64,000 bases of DNA from Qipengyuania aestuarii. GTDB taxonomy: Bacteria > Pseudomonadota > Alphaproteobacteria > Sphingomonadales > Sphingomonadaceae. Within the stretch, counting starts at the first letter, position 1; each line of letters opens with the position of its first letter. Location of the stretch: positions 248,001 through 312,000 of the forward strand of contig NZ_JAIGNP010000003.1 of the NCBI RefSeq assembly GCF_019711535.1, read 5' to 3'. Below, one piece after another: positions 18,131-26,923 of the stretch. Position numbers and translations under genes: made by a program. The notes beneath the pieces were generated by a model. That model saw nothing but the letters and a program-made list of their open reading frames with translations, was not told the origin of the DNA and made no database searches.

Positions 18131-18868
18131 ATGCGCGCGATCGACCAATGGAAACCAACCAAATTCGAAGAGCGAGCAGGTCATTGGCGACCGAGCCGCG
18201 ATCCGCTTGAACTGGCGCGCACCAGCAGGGTTTCCTCCACGCTCGCGCTCGAAATTCTCGAAGGCGCGCTCAAGCGTCATTCGCGCGGCCATCTCGCGGA
18301 CTTCGGTTGCGGCAAAGTGCCGTTCTACGGAATTTACGCCGATCTGGTCGATCAGGTAACCTGCATCGATTGGCCTAACTCGGCGCACGAATCGAACCAC
18401 ATCGATATCGAAGCCGACCTAAACTGCCCAATTTGTGTAGACGACGCGATATTCGACACGATCTTCTGCTCTAGCGTGCTCGAACACATCTGGGACCACC
18501 GGATGATGTGGCGCGAAATGACGCGTTCGCTGAAACCCGGCGGCACGATGATCATGGGCGTGCCCTTTATCTACGGGCTGCATGAGGTGCCGCACGACTA
18601 CTTTCGCTGGACCCGCTACGCATTCGAAAAGGCTTGCGAGGAAAACGGTCTCGAAATCGTCGAACTCGAGCCTTATGGCGGCGGGATCGACGTTGTCGCC
18701 GACCTCCTCGTGCGGTCCCTAGGAATTATCAGCGATCGGCTGGCGGGCGTAGCAGGACGAATTGCTGCAAATCTCTTGCGTGGTGGGCGTGCCAGGCGGA
18801 TCGCTCCCGCGGCATTCGAAGCCTTGCCTATGGGATACCTGCTGGTGGCTCGCAAACCAGAAAATTAG
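18131..18868 (+). CDS. Class I SAM-dependent methyltransferase
   Basis: A 245-residue protein from the ATG at 18131 (the frame is open further upstream but that part overlaps the preceding gene). SAM-binding motif I is HLADFGCGKVPFY, motif II is FDTIFCSSVLEHI and motif III is LKPGGTMIMGVPF. It is the last gene of the plus-strand glycan run and probably methylates a sugar or lipid intermediate. The substrate is unknown. Confidence 0.8.
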   Translation: MRAIDQWKPTKFEERAGHWRPSRDPLELARTSRVSSTLALEILEGALKRHSRGHLADFGCGKVPFYGIYADLVDQVTCIDWPNSAHESNHIDIEADLNCPICVDDAIFDTIFCSSVLEHIWDHRMMWREMTRSLKPGGTMIMGVPFIYGLHEVPHDYFRWTRYAFEKACEENGLEIVELEPYGGGIDVVADLLVRSLGIISDRLAGVAGRIAANLLRGGRARRIAPAAFEALPMGYLLVARKPEN

Positions 18869-18944
18869 GAAGTGATCTGTCTCACTTGATTGGCTTTTGA
18901 GCCCCCTCCCGCAGCGGCTAGAGCTTCGCGAGTAGAATGAAGGA

Positions 18945-19682
18945 TCACACGATCGGACGCGGCATTGGCAGGAGCCTGAAGATCGCCTGCTTGGCACCCG
19001 AAAGCTCGTTTTTAACGACCCAGTCATAGGCTTCACTGGTCTTGTCTACGACGCTACCGAATCTTTCGCGGACCATGGAGTACAATTCTCGGCCGGACAG
19101 CGGGTAGCAATCATATTCCGGTTGTTTACGGACGGTGCGGACCATAAAATCCGCCAGTCCTTTGGGCAAGGCCCCGAGGAAAGGCATTTTGTAGTGCGCT
19201 TCGATCGGCTCCCATTTGTTCGGAACGCCTAGATAGAGAGTGCCGCCGGGCCGTAATATACGGCTGATTTCCGCCAAGATTTGCTTTTGCGCGGGTCTGT
19301 CGCCCACATGCTCGAGAACGTGATTGAGAATCACGATGTCGAAGGACCTGTCGGCAAACGGAAGTTCGCTACCCTTGATTTCGTGAAACGGGGCCGATGA
19401 CGCGTAGCGATAGCCATCCGCATCTGCGGCAACGACCTTTGCTCCTTGCTCCATGAAGTAGGAAGCAAGATGACCGCTTCCTGCCCCCAAATCCAAGAGA
19501 TCGGCGCCAGCAACTGGGCGGTCGAGCAGAGCCTCGATTTTCTTGGCCCTTATCCGGCGAAGTTCCGAAGTGTTGAGATCAGCTTTGTGAACGACCATAT
19601 TGAACCTGTGACACCCTCTTCGCAATTTGGCGGAATAGCCTTGCCATATCCGATAATAGTCCGTCCGCAAGCGTAAGAGCAA
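18945..19682 (-). CDS. Class I SAM-dependent methyltransferase
   Basis: A methyltransferase of up to 245 residues with motif I LLDLGAGSGHLASYF, motif II FDIVILNHVLEHV and motif III LRPGGTLYLGVPNKW. A more compact start at the Met of MVVHKADL (about 19598) would drop a basic leader of 28 residues. It lies 8 nt after the GT4 gene and is co-transcribed with it, convergent to the other glycan genes. Confidence 0.8.
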   Translation of the reverse strand: MLLRLRTDYYRIWQGYSAKLRRGCHRFNMVVHKADLNTSELRRIRAKKIEALLDRPVAGADLLDLGAGSGHLASYFMEQGAKVVAADADGYRYASSAPFHEIKGSELPFADRSFDIVILNHVLEHVGDRPAQKQILAEISRILRPGGTLYLGVPNKWEPIEAHYKMPFLGALPKGLADFMVRTVRKQPEYDCYPLSGRELYSMVRERFGSVVDKTSEAYDWVVKNELSGAKQAIFRLLPMPRPIV

Positions 19683-19690
19683 TTGACAGG

Positions 19691-20887
19691 CTAACCGCCA
19701 TCAGCCCGCTCTATCGGTTCGAGATAATCCTCGATCAGCCTATCCCAACGATAGCGAGCCATGATCTCGACAAGTTCGCCATTGGGTATGCCAGGCAGCG
19801 CCAGCAGGCGTTCGAGCGCGACGTCCATTGCGGCCTCGTCCGCGGGGTTCTCCACAAAGACCACGTGCTCGCGCAGGCGATCCCATTCGGGCAGCAGCTC
19901 GATATTGGTATCCCGGGAAGCGAGCGCGGGCATCCCGCGGCACAAGGCCTCGAGCAGCGAGACGGGTAAACCCTCGACATCGCCATCGGCCTCTTTCGCC
20001 GGGAACGCGAAGCGTGCCGTGCGATCGAAGAACGCATCTTTGTCCTTTGCAGAGACGAACCCCAGAAACCGGATATCGGCGCGATGCGCCAGCGCCTCGA
20101 GGCTGGCCATCTCTTCGCCGTCCCCGGCGATGGCAATCGCTGGTCGAACGCCTTTTGCGGCCAGCCGTTCGCCCGATCCGATCAAGTAGTGGATGCCTTT
20201 CTTTTCAGAGAGACGACCGATCGTCGCGACGTCGAACTCCCTCTGAGCGTCCGATTTTGGTTCGGGTAGCTCGACCCCCATCGGCAAGACAGTGCACTTG
20301 GCAAGAAATTGGGCACGCTCGCTTGCTGAAAAGAGACGTGCCGCGGCATCGCGTTGCAGCGAGTTCACGCAAAAAAAATGGTTCGCTTCGCGAATGATTT
20401 GCCGCGCCAACTTCTTGCCAGGCTCCCCAAACTTCTCAAAAACGGCAAGGTCGGAAGAATGGTTTTGAAGGATATAGGGTATCCCGGTCGCGTGTTTCAA
20501 ACGCCACGCTACGAGCCCTTGCGGCATGACCCAATGCGCGTAGATGAGGTCGACGTTATCTTGCTTCACAAGTTTGTTCGCCGCACGATACTGGGACCAA
20601 AGGAAAGACGGTATCAGAAGCGCCAGCGCCGGATTACGCCGGACATTTGGCAGGATCGCAGGATAAGCGAGTCTCTGGAGCCTTTCCGGCCGCATGTATC
20701 GGAAACGCTCCACTCTGATCGCACCCCGTTCTTCCCGCCGTCGAGCGGCGCGGTCGCCCGGAGCAAGAATGGTGATGCGCACATGCGAGCGCACATTGGC
20801 CCAGGCCTCGGCCTGCTCGCCAACGAAATTCGCCTGCATATCGCCGGGAAAGCGCGGCAATGTCGAGGTCAGCATGAGAATGCGCAT
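19691..20887 (-). CDS. Family 4 glycosyltransferase
   Basis: A 398-residue retaining glycosyltransferase of GT-B fold. The N-terminus MRILMLTSTLPRFPGD is typical, VATIGRLSEKKGIHYLI marks the C-terminal domain, and the EAxxxGxPV-like region appears as LLEALCRGMPALAS. The enzyme transfers a sugar from a nucleotide donor during synthesis of a surface glycan or glycolipid. It forms a two-gene unit with the methyltransferase gene. The strand differs from the main glycan run, but the theme is the same. Confidence 0.85.
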   Translation of the reverse strand: MRILMLTSTLPRFPGDMQANFVGEQAEAWANVRSHVRITILAPGDRAARRREERGAIRVERFRYMRPERLQRLAYPAILPNVRRNPALALLIPSFLWSQYRAANKLVKQDNVDLIYAHWVMPQGLVAWRLKHATGIPYILQNHSSDLAVFEKFGEPGKKLARQIIREANHFFCVNSLQRDAAARLFSASERAQFLAKCTVLPMGVELPEPKSDAQREFDVATIGRLSEKKGIHYLIGSGERLAAKGVRPAIAIAGDGEEMASLEALAHRADIRFLGFVSAKDKDAFFDRTARFAFPAKEADGDVEGLPVSLLEALCRGMPALASRDTNIELLPEWDRLREHVVFVENPADEAAMDVALERLLALPGIPNGELVEIMARYRWDRLIEDYLEPIERADGG

Positions 20888-21131
20888 GGCCGACCCGTAA
20901 GCGAAGGATTTGCAAAGTCCAGCTCGCGGAAGACCAAGGTCGTACCTCAGAGCGTTAGGCTGCCTTCGATGTTATCAAGCGAAGGGCGGGTTCCAGACAT
21001 CTATTTGAAAACGCGAATTTGCCGAAATTGGGGCGCGAAGCGGCCATTTCCCCGCCCATTCAGCCCAAAAGTTTTCAGCGGGCATAGACGGAAGTGCGCA
21101 AGATGGGCGGTTTTCCGCCATTCCTGAAATG

Positions 21132-21207
21132 TGGTGCCGCTTAGGTGACTCGAACACCTGACCCCATCATTACGAATGATGTGCTCTACCAACTGAGCTA
21201 AAGCGGC
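21132..21207 (-). tRNA. tRNA-Thr (anticodon CGU)
   Basis: Read on the minus strand this 76-nt element folds as a cloverleaf. The acceptor is GCCGCTT paired with AAGCGGC, the D-arm is GCTCAGTTGGTAGAGC, and the anticodon stem CATCA/TGATG holds the loop TTCGTAA with anticodon CGT. The T-arm contains GGTTCGA-like GTGTTCGAGTC. The 3' CCA is encoded. It reads the ACG codon. Confidence 0.95.
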
Positions 21208-21230
21208 ACATTCTCTACGCAAAAGAGAAG

Positions 21231-21304
21231 TGGAGGCCCGAGCCGGAATCGAACCGGCGTGCAAGGATTTGCAGTCCTCTGCGTAACCACTCCGCCATCG
21301 GGCC
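21231..21304 (-). tRNA. tRNA-Cys (anticodon GCA)
   Basis: A 74-nt cloverleaf on the minus strand, 23 nt upstream of tRNA-Thr in the transcription direction. The acceptor GGCCCGA pairs with TCGGGCC, the anticodon loop reads ACTGCAAAT with GCA, the T-arm carries GGTTCGATTCC, and CCA is encoded. The two tRNAs are probably processed from one transcript. Confidence 0.95.
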
Positions 21305-21417
21305 TCGCCCGGCCTCTCGGCACGGGAAGCGGCCCACTAGCGATTCTGGGTCAGCTTTGCAATCGCCTTACGTAACGTCGCACTGGACGCGGACGAAAAC
21401 ATTGGCAAATACGGTGC

Positions 21418-22197
21418 ATGAGTATTGCCAGACTGACCGATCCGGTGTCCGCCAATGGCGGCAGGACCCGCTTTGAAAATCTCGATCACTGGATGCAGGG
21501 GCGTACGCTGTACGGCGGTGCTTCTGCCGTGATCGCTTATACGGCCGTCATTCGCGCATTCGCCGATCTGCCACCGCTGAGATCCGCTCAGATCGCCTTC
21601 GTGGCACCGACCCGGCCCGAAGTAGAGCTCAAGCGCGAAATCGTAAGGCAGGGTCGCAATGTCGCGCAGGTACGCAGCGAAATCTGGTGCGAGGGCCAAT
21701 GTACCTTAACTGCGTTCTGGCTGTTCGGCACGGAGCGCGAGTCGAATGCCGATCATGCTGCCGCGCAGCTTGCGGACTGGCCGGGGCCGCCAGAAGACGC
21801 CGAGATCACGATGACAGACAAAGGTCCCGCATTTATCCAGAACAACTTCGAGTTACGGCGCGGCCAGGAATTGACCGGTCCTGGGGAGCCGGTTGTTCGC
21901 CGATGGACCCGGCTCGCTGAGAAAGAAAACCTCGATCCGATTAGTGAATTGATCCTGCTCGGAGATGTACTGCCCCCTGGTGCGATGCGGGCGATGCAGC
22001 GGCAGGGCCCGCTCAGTTCGATTAACTGGTCTTTCAATCTGCTTACCACCAGCCCCGAGACGCGGGATGGGTGGTGGCTATCCGAAAACGCCAGCCAGCA
22101 CGCAGCCGACGGATATTCGTCGGAACGTCTGCGTTTATGGAATACCGATGGTAAGCAAGTTCTCGACGGCATGCAGTGTGTCGCCATTTTCGGATAA
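21418..22197 (+). CDS. Acyl-CoA thioesterase family protein (double hot-dog)
   Basis: A 259-residue protein resembling TesB-like thioesterases. The N-terminal hot-dog half has the helix region MQGRTLYGGASAVIAYTA, then RSAQIAFVAPTRPEVEL. The C-terminal half ends SSERLRLWNTDGKQVLDGMQ, close to the family's end. It would release free acids from acyl-CoA. A 150-residue membrane protein gene follows after 6 nt. Confidence 0.75.
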   Translation: MSIARLTDPVSANGGRTRFENLDHWMQGRTLYGGASAVIAYTAVIRAFADLPPLRSAQIAFVAPTRPEVELKREIVRQGRNVAQVRSEIWCEGQCTLTAFWLFGTERESNADHAAAQLADWPGPPEDAEITMTDKGPAFIQNNFELRRGQELTGPGEPVVRRWTRLAEKENLDPISELILLGDVLPPGAMRAMQRQGPLSSINWSFNLLTTSPETRDGWWLSENASQHAADGYSSERLRLWNTDGKQVLDGMQCVAIFG

Positions 22198-22224
22198 GTT
22201 AACGTGCTCAGGAAGGACCCTAGA

Positions 22225-22656
22225 TTGAGCCTCGCCCCAGATCAGCGGACATTGGTTCTAGCAGGAGCCATTCTTTTCCTGCTCGGCCTCCTCGAGGGAG
22301 CGATCGTGCAAAGCTTCACCAATCCGAGGATGGCGCTTTCCGCCCATCTCACCGCTGTGCAGAGCGCCTTGGCCATGATGCTCGCGGGTTTGCTCTGGGC
22401 GTCGATACGTCTTCCCGGAAGTGCCTCAACATTGGGCAAATGGGCCATTGTTATCGGAATGTTTGCGCTTTGGGTTGGGCTTACCGGCGCAGCGATAACT
22501 GGCGCCAGCAGCGTCCTTCCCATTGCGGGTGCTGGTTATCGTGCTAGCCCGTTTGCAGAGATGCTGGTCGCTTTTGCCGTGCTCGGCGGAAGCTTTCTGC
22601 TGACCATCGGATGGTCGATCTTTGTCTGGGGTTTGCTCCGCGCAAACCGCGCTTAA
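22225..22656 (+). CDS. Small four-helix membrane protein resembling hydroxylaminobenzene mutase
   Basis: About 143-150 residues with four hydrophobic helices. The motif FTNPRMALSAHL and the length resemble HabA/HabB hydroxylaminobenzene mutases and their many uncharacterised relatives, some labelled hydrogenase in databases. A GTG at 22204 opens the frame, but a TTG at 22225 has AGGAAGG eight nt upstream, so TTG is preferred. The catalytic role here is uncertain. It probably shares a transcript with the thioesterase gene. Confidence 0.55.
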   Translation: MSLAPDQRTLVLAGAILFLLGLLEGAIVQSFTNPRMALSAHLTAVQSALAMMLAGLLWASIRLPGSASTLGKWAIVIGMFALWVGLTGAAITGASSVLPIAGAGYRASPFAEMLVAFAVLGGSFLLTIGWSIFVWGLLRANRA

Positions 22657-22679
22657 CTGCTGGCGCGAGGAATAAGTGC

Positions 22680-23477
22680 TCAAGAGTCGGTGAATTTGGG
22701 CGCACGCTTCTGCATGCCCGCCATCACCGCCTCTACCTGGTTGGGGGTTCGCATCACGGCGGCCTGCTCTTGGCTCTCGGCCAGCAGGATTTCGTCGCCG
22801 GACTTCTCCAGCATCGCTTCCGATAGACGTTTCGCTCCACGAATGGCCTCGGGGTTACGACTTGCGATTTCGTTCGCGATATCATTCGCCTTGCCCAGCG
22901 GATCCTCGGTCACGTGGGTTGCCAGGCCAAGGGCCTGGGCCTCGGCGCCAGAAAACTCACGATTGGTGTAAACCAACTCGCGAAGGACATCATCTCGCAC
23001 CAGACCGCGCCACAAGCGATACCCGCCCATGTCGGGCACGAGACCCCACTTCAATTCCATGATCGCCAGGCGTGTAGCTGGATGCACGACCCGGATGTCA
23101 GCACCGCTCGCGATCTGCAGACCGCCGCCGAAACACACGCCGTGTATTGCTGCCACGACCGGGACAGGGCACTTCCGCCAAGTCATGGCAACTTCCTGAA
23201 AGATATTGGCATTGTCGTGCGTGCGCGCTGTCAGAGGAGCGCGATCACCGTCATGCGTAGCTGTGAAACTCGACACATCGAGCCCGGCGCAAAAGGCCCT
23301 GCCCTCCCCTGCGAGGACGACAGCGCGTAGACCTTTCATAGACCGCAACCGATTACCCGTCTCGATAATCGCCTCGAATTGTGCGGGATCGAGTGCATTC
23401 ATCTTGTCGGGCCGATTGAAACGCACCTGGGCAACGCCATTTTCGGCCAGATCGATAGTCACCCGCTCAGTGGTCAT
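22680..23477 (-). CDS. Crotonase/enoyl-CoA hydratase family protein
   Basis: A 265-residue crotonase starting at the ATG at 23477 (the frame is open upstream into the aminotransferase gene). The oxyanion-hole regions are GRAFCAGLDVSS and GVCFGGGLQIASGADIR. The first catalytic Glu of hydratases (Glu144 in the rat enzyme) is replaced by Gln in GGGLQI. The second acidic position is kept in IMELKWGLVPDMGG. So a simple hydratase activity is doubtful, and an isomerase or other crotonase reaction is possible. It lies 11 nt after the aminotransferase gene on the same strand. Confidence 0.8.
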   Translation of the reverse strand: MTTERVTIDLAENGVAQVRFNRPDKMNALDPAQFEAIIETGNRLRSMKGLRAVVLAGEGRAFCAGLDVSSFTATHDGDRAPLTARTHDNANIFQEVAMTWRKCPVPVVAAIHGVCFGGGLQIASGADIRVVHPATRLAIMELKWGLVPDMGGYRLWRGLVRDDVLRELVYTNREFSGAEAQALGLATHVTEDPLGKANDIANEIASRNPEAIRGAKRLSEAMLEKSGDEILLAESQEQAAVMRTPNQVEAVMAGMQKRAPKFTDS

Positions 23478-23488
23478 GCCTGTGTCCT

Positions 23489-24673
23489 TCAACGTGCGTG
23501 TTCCGCCAGAAATTTTTTGATGTTGCGCGCTGCCTGCCGGATCCGCTGTTCGTTTTCGACCATCGCGATCCGGACGAAACCCTCGCCCTCTTCGCCATAA
23601 CCGACCCCGGCAGCGACTGCGACGCCCGCATGCTCCAGCAATTGTTTGGAAAATTCGAGGCTGCCCATGTGCTTGAAGCCCGGCGGAAGAGGCGCCCAGG
23701 CAAACATGCTCGCAGCCGGGATGGGAATGTCCCAACCAGCGCGCCCGAAGCTTTCCACCATGACATCACGGCGGTGCTGATAGCGCTGCCGATTTTGTTC
23801 CACTATGTCCTGCGGGCCATTAAGTGCAGCGCAAGCCGCGGCCTGGATGGGCGTGAATGCGCCATAATCGAGGTAGCTCTTCACGCGGGTCAGCGCGGCA
23901 ATCAGTTTTGCATTGCCGACTGCAAATCCCATGCGCCATCCGGCCATAGAATAGGTCTTGGACATCGACGTGAACTCGACCGCCACATCCTTGGCGCCTT
24001 TTGCCTGCAGGATCGAGGGTGTGGGCTTGCCGTCGTAGTAAAGCTCTGAATAGGCGAGGTCGGAAAGCACCCAGACATTGTTTTCCTTGGCCCAGTCCAC
24101 GACACGCTGGTAAAATGCAGCATCGACAACTTCCGCAGTGGGATTGCTGGGATAGTTTACCACCAGAACGGTAGGCCGTGGGACGGTATAAGCCATCGCG
24201 CTGTCGAGCGCCTGCCAGTAGCGTTCGTCGGGCGTGGTCGGGACGGAACGAATGGTGGCGCCAGCGATGATGAAGCCAAAGGTGTGGATGGGATAGCTGG
24301 GACTGGGCGCGAGGATCACGTCACCCGGCGCCGTGATCGCGGTGGCCATCGAAGAGAGTCCTTCCTTCGAACCCATCGTGACCACGACTTCGCTGTCTGG
24401 GTCCAGCTCCACCCCAAAGCGGGACTGATAATAATTCGCCTGGGCTTTCCTGAGCCCAGGGATGCCCTTTGACTGCGAATATCCGTGGGCGCTCGGCTTC
24501 TGGGCGACTTCGCACAGCTTGTCGACGATGTGCTGCGGCGGGGGATGATCGGGGTTGCCCATCCCCAGGTCGATTATGTCACGCCCAGCTTGCCGCGCCG
24601 CGTGCCGCATCGCGTTCACCTCTGCAATCACATAAGGAGGCAGGCGCTTGATGCGGTAAAATTCGTCGGACAT
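23489..24673 (-). CDS. alaC: Alanine aminotransferase-like (AlaC-type) PLP enzyme
   Basis: A 394-residue class I/II aminotransferase. The sequence starts FYRIKRLPPYVIAEV, characteristic of the AlaC/LL-diaminopimelate aminotransferase branch. The PLP lysine lies in SMSKTYSMAGWRMGF, and VVNYPSNPTAEV contains the conserved Asn-Pro. AlaC makes alanine from pyruvate with glutamate as donor. Length is normal. It is transcribed with the crotonase gene and divergent from the PHA synthase gene. Substrate assignment is by family. Confidence 0.85.
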   Translation of the reverse strand: MSDEFYRIKRLPPYVIAEVNAMRHAARQAGRDIIDLGMGNPDHPPPQHIVDKLCEVAQKPSAHGYSQSKGIPGLRKAQANYYQSRFGVELDPDSEVVVTMGSKEGLSSMATAITAPGDVILAPSPSYPIHTFGFIIAGATIRSVPTTPDERYWQALDSAMAYTVPRPTVLVVNYPSNPTAEVVDAAFYQRVVDWAKENNVWVLSDLAYSELYYDGKPTPSILQAKGAKDVAVEFTSMSKTYSMAGWRMGFAVGNAKLIAALTRVKSYLDYGAFTPIQAAACAALNGPQDIVEQNRQRYQHRRDVMVESFGRAGWDIPIPAASMFAWAPLPPGFKHMGSLEFSKQLLEHAGVAVAAGVGYGEEGEGFVRIAMVENEQRIRQAARNIKKFLAEHAR

Positions 24674-24809
24674 TTAGGCTCCGTTGCGCGTAGTTAGAGT
24701 CACACTGATTACCTATTCGGGCCTCACACGCAAAGGTGCTCGCTCTTGCGAGCCAGAGAATTATCGTAGAGGCCTATCAAGTGCTGCTTCGCGCCTGAAG
24801 GGGAGAGAC

Positions 24810-26690
24810 ATGGCCGAGACACCCGATCCGTTCACCAACCTCTATGAACAGCCCGCAAAATTGATGCGCGCACTCTTCGCCCCGATGACAGGCGCAATGG
24901 ATCCGGCGGCCATGACGGGAGACCAGTCGATGGGGCCGGAAGATATGCAGGCCTGGGCCGAATCAAGTGCGCAATTGCAGGCATTATGGGCGCAATTCCA
25001 GACTGAGCAGATGAGCAATCCGCAAGCCTTGGTGCCCTATTTCGATCCCTCACGCTGGATCGCTCTGGCGAGCGACTGGTACAAGCAGATGCCGATCGCG
25101 CAGGCGGAACAGCAGCAGGCCCTGTGGGACGAGGGAATGAAACTTTGGTCTGATGTGCTGGGCCAATATGGGTTGGGGCCAAAAGCAACGGATAGTGCCA
25201 CCGACGATATAGAACTTCCCCGGAAGGATCGGCGGTTCGCGGATGAGAAGTGGCGCGCGCATCCCGCTTATGCGCTCATCCATCAAACCTATCTTTTTCT
25301 AGCTGAGCGGGTGGAGCAGATGGCGGACGACATCACTGGCCTCAGCCCCCAGCAACGCGAGCAGTTGCGCTTCACCACGAGGGCACTCACGGAGGCGGCG
25401 AGTCCCGCCAATTTCCCCCTCCTCAACCCCGTAGTGATGGAGCGCACGCTCGAAACCCACGGTCAGAACCTGGTAAAAGGCATGGAGCACCTTCTGGCCG
25501 ACATGCGACGCGGCCAGCTTAGCCATTCCGACGCGGATGCATTCACTCTGGGCGAAAATATCGCCACGACACCCGGCAAGGTGGTTTATGAGACACCGCT
25601 CTATCAGCTTATCCAATACAACCCCAGCACAGACGAAGTGCTGTCCACGCCGCTGGTAATCTTTCCACCGTGGATCAACCGCTTCTACATACTCGACCTC
25701 AATGAGAAGAAGAGCTTCGTCAAATGGGCGGTCGAACAGGGTGTGACCGTCTTCATGGTCAGTTGGAAATCAGCTGACGCAAGCATGAAAGACGTGGTCT
25801 GGGACGATTATGTCAAAGCGCAGATCGATGCGATCGATCAAATTCGCGAGCGTCTCGATGTGCCGAGTGTGCATACAATCGGTTACTGCGTCGCTGGCAC
25901 TACCCTCGCCGCGACGCTCGCACTTCTTCACCGTCGCGGCGAAGAACATCGCGTGAAAAGCGCGACTTTCTTCACAGCGCAAGTCGATTTCGAGAAGGCT
26001 GGCGAACTGCTGAACTTTGTGGATGACCAGCAACTGGGTACGGTCAAGGCGCTTTCTCCAGATGGTTATCTGGATGGTCGCTACATGGCGGCGACATTCA
26101 ATCTCCTTCGCGGCACCGATTTGATCTGGAATTATGTTGTCAACAACTATCTGCTCGGTGAGGAGTATCCTGCATTCGATTTGCTCCATTGGAACGGGGA
26201 CGTCACCAACCTGCCCGCCAAGTGGCATCAACAATATCTACGTGACCTCTACCGGGATAATTTGCTGGTGAAGGCCGATGCGCTCAGCATCGACGGCACC
26301 TCAATAGATCTCGGTTTGGTCGAGACACCCACTTACGTTCAGGCAGGGAAAGAGGACCATATCGCACCGGCCGAGAGTGTCTGGCGGATGACAGAGCAAT
26401 TCTCCGGGCCGGTCAAATTTATCCTCGCAGGGTCGGGCCATATTGCCGGTGTGGTTAATCCCCCGTCATCTGGAAAATACCAGTATTGGACTAACGACGC
26501 AGAGCCCCGCACGCTCGCCGACTTTCGCGAGACGGCCGAGGAGCACCCCGGCAGTTGGTGGCCCGACTGGATTGAATGGCTGCGCAGTCAGGACGCGACA
26601 ACCGTACCCGCTACCGGGAAACGCAAGCCGGGCAGCAAAGGTGATAAAACCATCGAAGATGCGCCGGGGCGGTATGTCATGACCCGGTAG
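24810..26690 (+). CDS. phaC: Class I poly(3-hydroxyalkanoate) synthase
   Basis: A 626-residue PHA polymerase, which builds polyhydroxyalkanoate from (R)-3-hydroxyacyl-CoA at the granule surface. The ATG at 24810 is preceded by GGGGAGAG; the frame is open from 24684 but the extension is not needed. The lipase-like box GYCVAGT holds Cys360, with Asp516 in GKEDHIAP and His544 in GSGHIAGVVNPP. The Asp-His distance equals that of Cupriavidus PhaC (480 and 508). The long N-terminal domain (about 250 residues) fits class I. The phasin gene follows 233 nt later. Confidence 0.95.
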   Translation: MAETPDPFTNLYEQPAKLMRALFAPMTGAMDPAAMTGDQSMGPEDMQAWAESSAQLQALWAQFQTEQMSNPQALVPYFDPSRWIALASDWYKQMPIAQAEQQQALWDEGMKLWSDVLGQYGLGPKATDSATDDIELPRKDRRFADEKWRAHPAYALIHQTYLFLAERVEQMADDITGLSPQQREQLRFTTRALTEAASPANFPLLNPVVMERTLETHGQNLVKGMEHLLADMRRGQLSHSDADAFTLGENIATTPGKVVYETPLYQLIQYNPSTDEVLSTPLVIFPPWINRFYILDLNEKKSFVKWAVEQGVTVFMVSWKSADASMKDVVWDDYVKAQIDAIDQIRERLDVPSVHTIGYCVAGTTLAATLALLHRRGEEHRVKSATFFTAQVDFEKAGELLNFVDDQQLGTVKALSPDGYLDGRYMAATFNLLRGTDLIWNYVVNNYLLGEEYPAFDLLHWNGDVTNLPAKWHQQYLRDLYRDNLLVKADALSIDGTSIDLGLVETPTYVQAGKEDHIAPAESVWRMTEQFSGPVKFILAGSGHIAGVVNPPSSGKYQYWTNDAEPRTLADFRETAEEHPGSWWPDWIEWLRSQDATTVPATGKRKPGSKGDKTIEDAPGRYVMTR

Positions 26691-26845
26691 ACCGCTGTTC
26701 TCCAGGCGGGGAACGTCGGAAGATCAGCTTGGAGCGAATAACGTCAGGTCCGGCTTTCAGACACATACAGCTTGTTGAAGCACGAACCCGTTGCCGGGTT
26801 CAGGCGACTCGAGCTTTATCGACTGGAATGAAACGAACCCGCCCA

Positions 26846-26860
26846 TTGTGCACTGCACAA
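26846..26860. promoter_or_regulatory. TGC-rich palindrome upstream of the phasin promoter (candidate PhaR site)
   Basis: TTGTGCA-C-TGCACAA is a perfect 7-1-7 palindrome that ends 5 bp before the -35 element of the phasin gene. PhaR repressors of PHA granule genes are known to bind TGC-rich sites, so autoregulation of phasin level by PhaR is the likely reading. No phaR gene is in the window. Confidence 0.55.
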
Positions 26861-26865
26861 TTTTC

Positions 26866-26893
26866 TTGACTTTGCTGCCGCCATGCCTATTTT
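26866..26893 (+). promoter_or_regulatory. Sigma-70 type promoter of the phasin gene
   Basis: TTGACT at 26866-26871 and TATTTT at 26888-26893 are separated by 16 bp. A second TGC-rich repeat, TTGTGCAGTGCAACA at 26892-26906, overlaps the -10 element and the expected start of transcription. Repression by occlusion is plausible. Confidence 0.6.
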
Positions 26894-26923
26894 GTGCAGT
26901 GCAACAAAGACGAGGTTATTCCG

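Noticed and set aside
21132..21304. tRNA genes as the integration site of the element
   Set aside because: They are 24 kb from the integrase, and the genes between are ordinary chromosomal ones. No att-like repeat is visible there.
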